Under the pieces are notes generated by a model, which made no database searches, had not been told where the DNA came from, and worked only from the letters and a program-made list of their open reading frames with translations. The position numbers were made by a program, and so were the translations under genes. Positions 45,459 through 57,240 of a stretch of DNA of 64,000 nt are shown here, piece by piece; positions within the stretch are counted from its first letter, which is position 1, and every line of letters begins with the position of its first letter. Source of the stretch: Pseudoscleropodium purum. Lineage: Eukaryota > Streptophyta > Bryopsida > Hypnales > Brachytheciaceae. Location: the NCBI GenBank assembly GCA_963969395.1, contig OZ017799.1, forward strand, positions 19,098,501-19,162,500, in the 5' to 3' direction.

Positions 45459-46096
45459 TGTTACGGACGTGCCATACCGGGCCTTATTCAGTAGTTTCGT
45501 CCCTAATAGAGTCTCCACCGCCTTTGCAACAAGGATGCCTCTTAAGAACCTTCTCAAAAGCGGTGGCCTAGTGTACAAGTTGTTTCCAATGATTCTAGTA
45601 GATTCCAATAGTCTTCATTAGTTTCTATTTGTTTCCGGAAGCTTCCATAAGCTTCCAGAAGGTTCTACTTAGTTCTACTAGTTTTAGGAAGCTTCCACAA
45701 GCTTCCGGAAGGTTCCATTTGGTTCCACTAGTTTCCGGAAGCTTCTACAAGCTTCCAGAAGGTTCCACTAGATCCTCCTAGTTTCCGGAAGCTTCCACAA
45801 GCTTTCGGAAAGACTTACGGATATTTCCAAAGGTTTTCAAGGCCTTATTCCGGAAGGTTCCTTAGTCTAATATAAATAGAGAGTCGAGGGCCATTGTCCC
45901 TCACTCTCTTCCACACCAGTTGTACCCAGTCATTCTTTGACTTCATGTTATCAATACATCTTCTAATTTTCTCATCTTGAAGCACGTTCTGAGTCGTGTG
46001 TGAGGAATCCCCTCACTTTTAGTTTGTTCTTGTCTCTGTTTGAGGTATCCCCTCAAATCTGATCTTGGTTCCGTCCAAGAGTTGCCGTCCGCAACA
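45459..46096 (+). repeat. 5' LTR of the chromovirus
   Basis: The ends are TGTTACGGACG and CGTCCGCAACA, an inverted pair with one mismatch and TG..CA. The U3 part contains a tandem series of TTCCGGAAGCTTCC(A)CAAGC-type units at about 45628-45815. One unit pair is missing from the 3' LTR. A TATAAAT box (45871) and repeated CCCCTCA segments follow. The right end rests on the inverted-end match, because the 3' LTR is cut before this point. Confidence 0.75.
45871..45877 (+). promoter_or_regulatory. TATA box of the chromovirus 5' LTR
   Basis: TATAAAT lies about 410 bp into the LTR and is followed by GAGAGTCGAGGG, a plausible start region for the genomic RNA. The matching site has been lost from the 3' LTR. 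Confidence 0.65.
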
Positions 46097-46130
46097 GTTT
46101 GAAGAGAATGTATCTTTCTCAAGTTCTTTT

Positions 46131-46143
46131 TGATATCAGAGTC
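46131..46143 (+). other. Candidate primer-binding site
   Basis: TGATATCAGAGTC resembles the site complementary to the 3' end of initiator methionine tRNA (usually TGGTATCAGAGC), with two differences. It lies 34 bp past the proposed LTR end, further than usual. Either it has drifted or the LTR end is set too early. Confidence 0.4.
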
Positions 46144-46494
46144 TACTCTTGCAAGATAGAGCGTGGATTATCCCTCTTCTTCAAGGAGTTGTGACGCCTT
46201 AGAGGTTGTGGATTACCCACTTCTAAGTTGATATTTTCCTTTTAGCCAGTCTTTATGAGAGTTAGTACATGGACTTGAATCGTCTTCCTATTTCCACAAC
46301 TCCAATTACTTTAAAAGTACGTTTTTTATTCAGGTCAAAGGCTGAACTAAGAGATATCATCATTCAAGAGCGAGGCGAAGAATTCTACTTGAATTTTTTG
46401 AGATCTTCACTTCATGTAGTCATCCCAAGAGTACACGACGCAAAGATTTGTTACTTCATCTACTTGTAAGCCTTCAAGAAGTACTTTATCCGAG

Positions 46495-47481
46495 ATGGGT
46501 GACGTTTCTGCTATCCAGATGAACGACGTCTTGGCCATGTTGCAACAGTTGCAGCAAGAAAACGGCAATCTGCGAAATACTTTGGAACAACTTCAAGTTG
46601 CCCACACTGCAGTCCATATTTCGGCACCAGCGACAAATTCAATTCCGCCGGCGCCAAAGGAGCCTTGAGTAAGTTTGCCAGACAAGTTCAATGGGAACCG
46701 AGCAAAATTTCGAGACTTTGTGAATCAAATTCGGCTTGTTTTCCGCCTTCAACTCCAAAGATATCCAACTGCAGAAATACAAGTTGGGCTCACTGGAACC
46801 TTGCTTACCGGAACTGCGTTATCGTGGTTCTCGCCATTATTGGAAAAAAATTCTCCACTTTTGGCAAACCTCGATCAATTCTTAGAAGAATTCAATAATA
46901 CTTTTGGAGAAAATGATCGAGCCCTCATAGCAACAACAAAACTTCGAACTCTGCAACAACGATCGCGTGCAGCCTCAACATACGCTGCAGAATTTCGACA
47001 ACTCGCTTGCGACGTAGAGTGGGACGACAACGCTCTCATCAGCGCGTTTCGATGGGGACTGCGTGACGATGTAAAAAACTTGCTATTGAACTTGCCCAGA
47101 CCGACCACTCTATCTGAGGCCGTGACTCAAGCAGTTAATTGCGATAATCGACTGTTTGAGCGCCGACAAGAGCGACGATCAACACCTGGATTCTATCGAG
47201 CAGAGTATGCAGCTCCAACTCGCCAAATATCTTCAAGTGTGTCAATGCCAGAGCCCATGCAAATCGACGCCTCAAGAGTCAAGAGATTGACTCAAGAAGA
47301 AAAAGATCGACGTCGAAAGGAAGACTTGTGCATGTATTGTGGAGGAAAGAACCACCGCGCACACAACTGTCCTGCGAAGGTTGCAGTTCCAAAGCCGCAC
47401 AAATTTCGATACACCTCAAGCACTTCCGAGCCGAGATGCGAAGAAATGGACTCGGGAAACAACATCAGCCAGCCACAGTAG
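46495..47481 (+). pseudogene. Chromovirus gag (one in-frame stop)
   Basis: Reads from ATG 46495 (MGDVSAIQMNDV, then a coiled-coil-like LQQLQQENGNLRNTLEQLQ) through a retrotransposon gag core (LPDKFNGNRAKFRDFVNQI; FLEEFNNTFGENDRA; LRTLQQ; WGLRDDVKNLLL) to a CCHC zinc knuckle, CMYCGGKNHRAHNC, near 47326-47370. A TGA at 46666-46668 interrupts the frame at codon 58 and fits a CGA-to-TGA change. The frame ends with TAG at 47479. The next frame (pol) overlaps the end of gag in the -1 phase, consistent with frameshift expression in this family. Gag would form the particle in which reverse transcription occurs. Confidence 0.85.
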
Positions 47482-50400
47482 GGACCGTGCGGCTGGCAGA
47501 TATTGCCAAGTCATTAGATCCTATCCTAATCTCTGAAGCCTCTCCATGTTTTGATATTCCACTTAAAATAGATTTTTATCCGCATATCATAAAGGTCAAA
47601 GCCCTGCTAGATTCCGGAGCCTCTGCCTGTTTTATTGATAAAGACTTTGTAGAACAACATAACCTTCCCATAATTCCTAAAAAATATCCTGTTGCAGTAG
47701 AAGTTATCGATGGTAGACCCTTGATCTCGGGAGATGTCACATACGAGACTAAACCCTTAGACATCAGCCTAGAAGGACATCAAAGCACCGTTGTTTTCAA
47801 CGTCATCAGTTCCCCTTCTAATCCTCTTATTTTAGGCCTTTTTTGGCTAGATAGAAATAATCCTGATATAGATTGGAATAAGCGAAAGCTAATGTTCCAA
47901 ACTACACCTAGATATCTTGTAGTTGCCCCAAAACTTCATTCACATCAAGTAAAAGAGACCAAGGCTAAAACACCATTGATGGTCGGAGCCCGAACTTTTA
48001 TGAGAGCTACAAAGAAGGGGAATATGTTTGTAGTGTATACAATTCCGACACCTCAACCCTTTCAAGGATCAACTGAGTTACCAGCACAATATGAGCAATA
48101 TCGGGACGTATTTGAGAAGAAGAACGCCGATACGCTTCCTCAACATCGACCGTACGATTGCGGCATCGAACTACAAGAAGGTGCGCAACCGCCATTTGGC
48201 CCAATCTACGGTCTCTCTTAAAATGAACTTGCTACGTTGCGAGATTACCTAGACGAAAATCTTGCAAAGAATTTTATTCGGCACTCCAAATCACCGGTAG
48301 GAGCTCCTATCTTATTTGTGAAGAAAAAAGATGGTTCCCTTCGAATGTGCGTGGATTATCGTGGACTGAACAAAGTCACGATCAAGAATCGGTATCCATT
48401 ACCGCTCATCTCCGAACTTCTCGATCAGCTTGGTCAAGCAAAAATCTATACCAAGATTGATCTTCGCGGAGCGTACAACTTAGTACGCATCAAGGAAGGT
48501 GACGAATGGAAGACTGCGTTCCAAACAAGGTATGAACATTTTGAATACAATGTCATGCCATTCGGTCTTACCAATGCACCTGCTATCTTTCAACATTTGA
48601 TGAACGATATCTTCCGTGAATTCTTGGACGATTTTGTGGTTTGCTACCTTGATGATATTCTCATCTACTCGAAGGACGAAGAGGACCACAAAAAACACGT
48701 TCAATTAGTGTTGGAAAAGTTGCGCAACGCTGGACTATACGCCAAGCTCAAGAAGTGCGTTTTCCACCAACCCCAAGTCGAGTTCTTGGGCTACATTGTT
48801 TCTGGAGAGGATCTGTCCATGGACCCAAAGAAGATCCAGACGGTGACCGAGTGGAAGAGACCGGCAACCATTCGAGACGTTCAATGTTTCCTGGGATTCG
48901 TAAACTTCTATCGAATCTTCATCCAGAACTATTCCAAGATTGCTGCTCCGTTGTCTCGATTGACTTGCAAAGACAAGCTTGAGTGGAGTACGGAAGCAGG
49001 CCAAACATTTGAAACTCTGAAGAAGGCATTTACAACGGCGCCTATCTTGACACATCCTGACTTTCAAAAGTCGTTCTTCCTAGAAACGGATGCTTCTGAT
49101 TTTGCCCTTGGAGCGGTCCTCTCGCAATTTAGTAAAGACGTACGCCTCCATCCTGTCGCATTCCATTCACGAAAGTTCACTGCCGCGGAGATCAATTACG
49201 AAATCCACGACAAGGAACTCTTAGCTATTGTTGATTCATTCCAAGAGTGGCGACATTTCCTCGAAGGAGCTCAACATCCGGTTACAGTCTATACCGACCA
49301 CAAGAACCTCGAGTATTTCATGTCTGCTAAGGTATTGAATCGACGACAAGCCCGTTGGAGTATATCGCTTTCGCGCTTCAACTTTGTCATCACCTACCGC
49401 CCCGGTTCCCAACAAATTCGGTTTGACGCTCTTTCTCGACGAGCGTATCTTGCACCCAAAGAGGGAGACGCAGCTTACGATCAGCAACGATCTACTCTAA
49501 TCAAGCCCGAACAACTCCAGCTCAAGGCTATGCGCACCACAACTTCGGAAGATACATCGTTTCTCCAAGAAATCCGAGTGAGTTTGCAATCTGATCCTTT
49601 GGCCTTGAAACTCAAGAACAATGTTGGTAATTCCAGCCTTAGAGAAATCCCAAGAATGGACTCTCAAATTCCTGATTCAGAGGTTGTAGTTTTGGAATCT
49701 CCGAACCAACCTACGTTCAGTCCGCAGATCTGTAGATCATATGGAGGTGAGACACTCCGAGATGATTATGATCCAAGATTCTAGTTCCAAGATGGGCTGC
49801 TATATTATCAAGGATTGCTTTATGTCCCTAAAAGCCCATGTCGGCTCCGAGTGCTCCAATCCCGACATGATTTTCCATCGGCGGGACATTTTGGTTATAA
49901 CAAGACCATGGAGCTCGTATCTCGGGATTTTTGGTGGCCCCAAATGTGGAAGGCCGTTAAAGAATATGTCACGACATGTGACACTTGTTCAAGGTTCAAG
50001 ATTCCTCATCATCGGCCATAAGGACTACTTCAACCATTGCCAATTCCTGAGAAGCCATGGGCATCCATATCCATGGACTTCATAGTGGATCTTCCGCTGT
50101 CCAAGACCTTTGATTCTATTTTTGTTGTTGTCGACCGGCTCACCAAAATGGCGCACTTTATTCCGTGTCACAAGATAGTTACCGGCGAAGAAACGGCAAA
50201 ACTCTTTGTAGACAATGTCTACAGAATCCATGGCTTACCCGTCGATATTATCTCTGATTGTGGGACGCAATTCACATCCAAGTTTTGGCAATCCTTGTTC
50301 AAAATCCTAGGGGTGGAGATCAAATTGTCTTCAGCATACCATCCTCAGACCGACGGACAAACCGAGCGCGTCAACCAAGTATTGAAGCAGTACTTGCGCT

Positions 50401-51124
50401 GCACCATCAATTACCATCAAGATAATTGGGCGGACTTATTGCCACTGGTGGAGTTTGCATACAACAATACATTGCAAGGGTCTACCCGACAGACGCCTTT
50501 CTTTGCAAATTACGGCCATCATCCAAAGTTTAATCAATTCAATCTCAACATCTCAGAGAATTTAGCTGCTACAGATCTTGCTACCCGACTATCTGATATC
50601 CAGAAGCAGATGAAAGAAAAACTTCTTGAAGCCCAGGAGCATCAGAAAACCAATGCAGATAAGTCTCGCAAGTAACATCCTTTGATTTCTATTGGAGACA
50701 AGGTTTGGCTGCTTTGTCGAAATTTAAAGACTCAACGGCCATCTGACAAACTTGACTACCGCCGCCTAGGTCGTTTTCAGTCGCCAAACAAATCAACAAG
50801 GTAGCTTATCGATTGGAGCTACCTCTTTCTATGAAGATTCATCCCGTATTTCACGTCTCTCTCCTTGAGCCCTACAAAGAATCAACACTATCAGAAAGGA
50901 TTCAAGAATCTCCACCTCCAATTGAAATTGAAGGTGAAGAGGAATTTGAAGTTTCAGAGATTCTTGACTCCCGCATCCATCGACGACGACTTGAATATCT
51001 TGTGCATTGGCAAGGCTACGAAGTCAGCGAAAGAACATGGGAGCCTGCCTCTAATCTCGACAACGCCCCTGAAATGATTCAAGAATTTCATCGGCAGTAT
51101 CCGCAAAAACCAAGGAGCGTTTGA
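47328..51124 (+). pseudogene. Chromovirus pol: protease, RT, RNase H, integrase, chromodomain
   Basis: Domains in order are as follows. An aspartic protease has LLDSGASACFID near 47605. RT has [26 protein letters not shown] and YLDD at 48645-48656. RNase H has [16 protein letters not shown] and [11 protein letters not shown]. Integrase has a zinc finger with CDTCSRFK near 49980, a core with MDFIVDLP, ISDCGTQF and YHPQTDGQTERVNQ, and then a YRRLG tail. A chromodomain near 50945-51080 has LEYLVHWQGYEVSERTWEP. The frame is kept from about 47430 to 50675 but is cut by stops at 48219, 49782, 50019 and 50673. A one-base loss near 50780 shifts the chromodomain part into another phase. At least three of the stops fit C-to-T changes. 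The chromodomain would guide insertion to marked chromatin. Confidence 0.9.
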
Positions 51125-51376
51125 ATTTAATGCGTCTGGACCAACACCAACACCAAGTTCTGCAAGATTTTTCTTGGTGTTGGTGCAGATGCAGAGACTT
51201 TGAACTAAAACGGTGGTGGTATCGACGAGGTAACAATATACTAGCTCAAATTTGAAGTAGAGTAAATCTGAGAGTGACAAATTCACTTCTGTTTTGTTTT
51301 TATCATCTTATAACTTCTTTCATTCCCAAGCCATTTCTGGTGGAAACTAAAATCTCTGTGATTTCCCGAGGCAAAC

Positions 51377-51706
51377 TGTTACGGACGTGCCATACCGGGC
51401 CTTATTCAGTAGTTTCGTCCCTAATAGAGTCTCCACCGCCTTTGCAACAAGGATGCCTCTTAAGAACCTTCTCAAAAGCGGTGGCCTAGTGTACAAGTTG
51501 TTTCCAATGATTCTAGTAGATTCCAATAGTCTTCATTAGTTTCTATTTGTTTCCGGAAGCTTCCATAAGCTTCCAGAAGGTTCTACTTAGTTCTACTAGT
51601 TTTAGGAAGCTTCCACAAGCTTCCGGAAGGTTCCATTTGGTTCCACTAGTTTCCGGAAGCTTCCACAAGCTTTCGGAAAGACCTACGGATATTTCCAAAG
51701 GTTTCT
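51377..51706 (+). repeat. Truncated 3' LTR of the chromovirus
   Basis: Matches 45459 to about 45836 of the 5' LTR with few substitutions and one missing block of repeat units, then stops before the TATA. The remaining part of U3, R and U5 are gone. A 30-bp inverted copy of its own 51413-51442 region follows directly. Confidence 0.9.
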
Positions 51707-51736
51707 AAGGCGGTGGAGACTCTATTAGGGACGAAA
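51707..51736 (-). repeat. Inverted 30-bp copy of LTR sequence at the break
   Basis: The segment AAGGCGGTGGAGACTC ... GGGACGAAA is an exact reverse complement of 51413-51442. The junction has an AAGG microhomology with the LTR. This is a typical scar of template switching or end-joining repair. Confidence 0.9.
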
Positions 51737-52084
51737 ACAATAGAATTTCAACTTCAAATTTGTTGACTGATTCAGTTATTTTAGAGGTGTTGTTCTGAAC
51801 AAAATCAAACTGAAATTTATTGATTTTTTTTGTTGTTTTGAACAAATCAAAAAAATGAAATGAAATGAAATTTTTATTTTTTATTTCATTTTTAAATTAA
51901 ATTTTTTTGAACAATGCCCTTTAAAACAACAAATTTCTATCAGGACAACCACCTAGGCGGTTGGCCATGTGGACAAAGGCCACCTAAGCCACCCATCATG
52001 TAGGCAGGTGCCTCCAAGGGTATTTGAATTTTGAACCTCATGTTTGGAGGTTCAATGTTCCAACCACTAAACCACCTAAACACT
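51737..52084. other. AT-rich spacer before copy 2 of the 3.3-kb element
   Basis: Contains a GAAAT microsatellite (about 51855-51870) and a GC-richer end (CCACCTAGGCGGTTGGCC) with a small inverted repeat. No gene. Confidence 0.45.
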
Positions 52085-55000
52085 TGTCGCAGCACAGGGT
52101 AGGTCAATTCCCCATTATACTCACAAAAATCGCTCTAGAGTATAACTAAGTGACTCTAAAGATCGAACCCACGAGATCCTATGAAGTATCTAGCTCTATT
52201 AAACAGTTAAGCTCAGTCAGTATCCCAATCTTACTTTCCGGTCCTAGATCTAGAACCAGAAATACCACCACACCGGATAACTACAGACCGGATTACTCCT
52301 TCTTCCGGTCCTACTTACTATCCGGTCCTACTAACTATCCGGTCCATACAATTACCCAAATCCCAGGATCTCACAACTTCCGATCCTGGAAATCCGTCCT
52401 GACCAATCCGGTCCGGATGGTCATCCTATACCCGTAATCCTATCCGGTTTGGTTTTGCCTCTGTTTCACCATCAGAGGGGTCGCCGCTTACATTTGAGAG
52501 TGGTAGGCCCACCACTCCTTCCGTGACTTATAGTGGCTGAAGACCCACTGTCCTACTTCCTAAAATCCTAAGCTAATCCGGATCCGATTTGGTCCTTCAC
52601 AACAACCCAGATAGCAATCCGGATCGTTGGTCACACAAAGACCCCACACTCGACCCTCTCGTACTACAACGACCTTGATGCTACTTCCGATCCGTGCGAA
52701 GACAGGTGGTTACAAGTGCACCCGTCCGTTCCAACATCAACTAAAGTTCTTCCGTTACCCATACGGGTGGTGAGACCTCACAGGAGATCGGACACTCAAC
52801 CGGATTTCCCACCCGGGAGTTCTAGCGCAGCTAAGGAATCCCTCCCTACCCGCCTAGCCTAACAACGGCTTTCTCACCCGGAATCTCAAACTCTAGACGT
52901 GCTGAGGAACTAAGTTCACTCCCAACTCTTCGATACCTACTCACATGCACCTAGGATCGGAAAATAAACACCAAGGGGAGAAATCACTCGCAAACCAACT
53001 CGTACTATCCTAACTCCACATCATACAATCTTGTCGCGCTGGAGAGAGACACACAATGAAGAGAATAGAAAAGTACAAGAAGTTTGCAAAATGAACAACT
53101 CCCAGTTCCCATCTCAGGAACCGATTTATATACAAAGGGTAAAAACCCTAAAAGCACAAAAAGGAGCGGAAAACCCGTAGGGGTCCGCCGCCACCTTAAT
53201 CTAACCTAATACTGTTGAGCCGGATCCGGATCCGCTCCTACTCCTAACTGAAATTAAAATCCTATCTACCCTACAACTCGAGATCCTATCGTCGGGCTTC
53301 CGACCTCCGGGACTAGCTCCTCGAAGACTTCACTCAAATTCCGGACCCGTTCCCCCTCCGCAGGATTCGGTCCGGGTGGAGACTCCAGGTCGATGGTGAT
53401 ATCCGGTCTCGTGCCCGGAGTCCCAGTCCGTGCAGACTTCTTGGACTCAGGAGTCCAATCCTTCCTATCCTTTGCTATAGTCGCGTCCGGAAAGAGATCT
53501 GGTAGAGAGATGTCCGAAAGGTGAATACCTTTGTCGCACGTCGCTCCCGTCAGCTTCCGACTGCTCTCCTCGATCCGGTCCGCTGCCTTCCGCCCCTCCA
53601 CCATTGTCGTCTCCACCTGCTCAGCGAAGTCCGCGAGAATCCGGACCATCCGGGAACCGGATAGTTTCTTCTCTTCGTGGATCTTCTCATCGAAGAGCTT
53701 CGCTTTGGCAGCGGCCGTTCCGGTCTCTCCCAAGACCGCCTTGATCTGCTCGGCTATCTTCCGAGTCTCTTCCACCATCTCCCGGGCGGCCGTCACGTCT
53801 TCTTGATAGGCAAAAAGAGTTGCCTTCAGTTTATCCACCTCCTCCTGCAACCGGCGGATCTCTGCTTCCTGCTTCCGGGTCTCTTCCGGATTGGTGATGC
53901 ACTCCGCCACTTGTTCCGCCAATTTGCTGTCCGGTGCCGCACCCACCAACTTGCCGATCGCCGCAAGCGTCCTGTGCTTGACCTCCCAATCCGCCCTGAT
54001 GTTGCAGAGGACGTTGATCAGACCGTTGAACGGATCTTGCATATCCGGGTCTCCCCCGGAAACAGTCTTCGCGGCTTCCGGTTTCTCTTCCGGGGCCGGC
54101 TTGTCTTGACCGGGAGGCGTCCCGCGCTTGTATGGAGGCGTCAACTTCTGTCGCTTGATCGGCGGCATCGGCTCCTCCTCTTCCTCGCTGGACTCCCGGT
54201 CTGACCCGGAATCGGATTCGGCCTCGTCATCCGTCTCCGACTCCCCATACTTCAGGAGCACTTCCTGCGTCTTCCACGCCCTCTCCTCCGTATCGGTGAG
54301 GACTTGGTTCTCCCGATAGAGGTGGAAGAGATAAGGGTACACTAGAGTGGCCCTTTTCTTCCCAACCCTACTAACGAGCTGGGCCACGAGATCGGAAATG
54401 ATCCGTGCCCAATCCACTTTCCAAGTACCACTGAGGGCACCGAAAATGGTGTTGCCGAGGGTGATCGTCACCCTGGTCGGCTTTTCCAGGTGAAGAACCG
54501 GAACCAGGAATTGCAGGAGCCGACGGTGTCGGTCATCCAAGCAATCCTCGACCGCGTATCCGTCCTTCGGGTTGACGGCTCCCTTGAACTTCCCTCGGAC
54601 AAACTCATCCTTCCGGTTCGCCATCCCTAAACCTCCTGCCCGGAAACTGTAAACCGCTCTCCACATCCCCTCGTTCCAGCTGACGGGAGTTCCTCTCACT
54701 GTGTTGTCAAACTAGTTGGACAGCTTTCCGAGGAGCTCCTTGACCATTCTCTCCTCCCTAAAACCCCAAGGTTTCTCGGCAAACCCTACGCAACCCATGG
54801 ATTTGAGATCATCCATGAGTTGAGACTTTTCCGGCTCTGTGGAGGGAATAACCGGAATAACTTTCCGGAGCTTCACCTCACCTCCAGAGGGACTCGCTTG
54901 TCTAGACCTACGTAGCGGAGGCATTCCCACTCGAATCTACCTCACTCTCTCCTAGCCGCATGTCCCGTTCCTCACGTTCTCTCTCCGATCTCAACCGGAA

Positions 55001-55395
55001 TCAAAACAGACAAAACATAAACGTACAGACGCAGAAACGCACAAACGACAAAAACTCAACCGCACGCGCTCAAGGTCGAGTTTCTAAAAGGGGGTGCAAT
55101 AGTGAAAGCTCCTCCTTATATAGTCCCTGGACCCTTTCCGGTTTGTCATCATGAATCCGGTTTACCATCATTATCCGGTTCATCATCATAATCCGGTCCT
55201 AGACCTAATCCGTGTTGCATTCCGTTTCCGTCGTTAGTTACTCCTGACCGGATTATATCCAAGAGGCCCACTACTTCACGTTCCGTGCTAATTCTGAGTT
55301 TTCCTTCCCTACCTAATCGGATCCGGTTAGCTAATGACTAGTTTCTGTTCCTATTTTGGTGTATACTAAGAAAATCAAAATTCTAAGCTGCGACA
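52085..55395 (-). mobile_element. 3.3-kb TGTCGCAGC element, copy 2 (reverse orientation)
   Basis: On the plus strand it begins TGTCGCAGCACAGGG and ends GCTGCGACA. The flanks are ACACT (52080-52084) and ACAGT (55396-55400), a 5-bp duplication with one mismatch. The structure is that of copy 1, read on the minus strand. It is in inverted orientation to copy 1, with the chromovirus between them. One amber codon interrupts the internal frame. Confidence 0.85.
53266..54924 (-). pseudogene. 553-codon frame of the 3.3-kb element, copy 2 (one amber stop)
   Basis: Same start, end and length (1659 nt) as the other copies. Only the first amber site (54714-54712) is a stop here. At the second site this copy keeps TGG, so 477 codons are open downstream. 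Domain layout is as in the other copies: N-terminal fold with RRLLQFLVPVLH, acidic run, IKRQKLTPP, coiled coil. Comparison of the copies shows that CAG and TGG are the sense codons at the two shared amber sites. This is the longest uninterrupted frame in the window. Long frames on the opposite strand (for example 53677-54204) are shadows of it. Confidence 0.8.
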
Positions 55396-57240
55396 ACAGT
55401 TAAGTCACCACACAAGAACTAGAATTTTATATATTTAGTTTTTTCATTGTTTTTTCATATGTTTTGTATTTTTAGTGGACTTCAAAGGTCATTTAGTCAT
55501 AGTAGAACACATTTTTGCAGAACACTTTGAACTAAGAAAAGTTGTAAATTCAAAGTAAATTTCACCTCCAAAAATCCTTTTGTGATTTTGAGTCTCCAAT
55601 AAAAAGTTAAGGACAAAAGTCAGAGACTATTTGAAAATGTCAAAATAAATGTTCCTAACTACCCCTATTTGATTTTTGTCTATAACTTTTGATTGGAGGA
55701 TTGAAATGAAAAAATTATTTTTGGAGGTGAAATTTAGCTTGAATTTACAACTTCTCTTAGTTTTAAGTTTTTTGAAATGTTTTATTCTACTATGCGAGAA
55801 TGGACTCCAAAGTCTGCTGAATTGAAAAAAGATTGAATTTTACATGAATAATTTTTTTTTTAAAATCATTTTACTTAGATTCTCAAATATTTCAAAAAGA
55901 TTCAAAAGAATTCAAAAGATTCTAAAAAAATTTCAAAAAAATTCCAAATTCAACAAAAACTTATTGATCTGGTCATTGAACTATTCAAATCAACAGAAAG
56001 AATTTGCCATTTTGTTGATTTTCACAAAAAGTTACAAAATAGTCATTCTATTGTCCCAAATAACATAAATCAATTAAATTTTTGTTGTTTTGGTCGTGCA
56101 TTTCCAATAGTGTAAGCCTTTCTATCTTAGCTACGGAGCTACCTTTACTTCCAATGAAAAAATAAAAGTATTGAAAACTGAGTTCGAAGATTGTACCTCC
56201 CTAACCTTCTTAGAGGTAGGTGGATTTTTTAAAAAGCTTGAGATATTAATACTTTCAAGAACCTTCTTCTTCTTTATTTAATAAAGATAAAAATGTGTTA
56301 GATAAGTTAACTTGATGAAAAAATAGGAAAAAAAATATAGGAGGTCAAATTCCTTATCAAATAATTAGGCTCTCTATCATGTGTTGTTGTTGAGCTTCTT
56401 TTTCTAGATATATCTGCCTATTTACATCCCAACATCCTACGAACAATAGCCTCCATTTGTTGCAACTGAAAAATAACAACAAAGATTAAGGCTGAAAAGA
56501 TAAACTTTAAAATTTGGATTTTTATCTCATTTTGAGTCTCTAATTGTTGCTAGAATTCTTTAGGTTTTTAAAATAGGAAAAAAGAGTAGAGATTTCTCTA
56601 AACTAGAAATAGCTTTCTAATGCCATTGGCACAGTCTACTTGTGATTTAGAGCATTTCTCTAAATGTTAGAGTATAGATTTAGCTTAAAAAATGAACTTA
56701 GAGGTTTTAGGATGAAAATCTTAAAATGATAAAATTACCAAAGTTAAAAAGAGGAGGTGAGGGCCCTTGGAAGAATATGGAGGATCCATTTTCTCTCTCC
56801 AAAACACCCCTTTAGATTTTGCAACTCAAGAGGGAGGATTGAAAAGAAGCCAACCAGTACACTAGCGAATACATCAGCCAAAATACGGCCAACATATCGG
56901 GCCATCATATCAGTCGACATACTAGCCAACATACACCAATATACTAGATCAACATAAAGTTAGTATATATCAATAGTTCAGAACTGGTCTAGATAGGAGT
57001 TCGCGCTGATTTTGGGTAACAAATTTGGACCGGTTCTGAACAATAGTTTCGACTAATTCTTAGACAACAATTTGCGACTGGCCCTAGACAAGCAATTTGG
57101 GTTGGTCCTTGGACAAGTACTTCGGAACTGGTTCTTTTATAAAAAGAAAACATATATTAACAACATGGCTAGATTCTAGACCATTCCAGAATGATGTTCC
57201 ACAAAGCTTCAATTTTTTTTTTTATTGATTTTTAAGTTAG
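55396..57240. other. AT-rich stretch without recognisable genes
   Basis: No coding region with family motifs. The part at 56840-57137 is repetitive. Minus-strand 56932-56744 and plus-strand 56757-56957 are short frames over that repetitive DNA. Confidence 0.45.
56870..57137. repeat. Short tandem motifs: TAGCCAACATA and about 31-bp ACTGGTTCT units
   Basis: First, variants of ACTAGCCAACATA repeat at 16-20 bp spacing (56870-56955). Then units such as AACAATAGTTTCGACTAATTCTTAG, AACAATTTGCGACTGGCCCTAG and AAGCAATTTGGGTTGGTCC repeat about five times at about 31-bp spacing (56981-57137). Degenerate and non-coding. Confidence 0.6.

Larger units (their letters stand above)
45459..51706 (+). mobile_element. 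Ty3/gypsy chromovirus, nearly complete but disabled
   Basis: Order: 5' LTR 45459-46096, primer-site-like sequence 46131, gag, protease, RT, RNase H, integrase, chromodomain, and a truncated 3' LTR 51377-51706. The pol order with integrase last and a C-terminal chromodomain is that of chromoviruses. The protein style suggests the Tcn1-like branch reported from mosses and fungi, which is inference. LTR copies are nearly identical apart from an internal repeat-length difference, so insertion was recent. The 3' LTR lacks its TATA, R and U5, and pol carries stops and a frameshift, so the copy cannot move by itself. Confidence 0.88.

Noticed and set aside
53677..54204. 175-codon ORF, with equivalents at 42694-43221 and 58424-58951
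   Set aside because: Antisense shadow of the 3.3-kb element frame. Its conservation follows from the sense frame.
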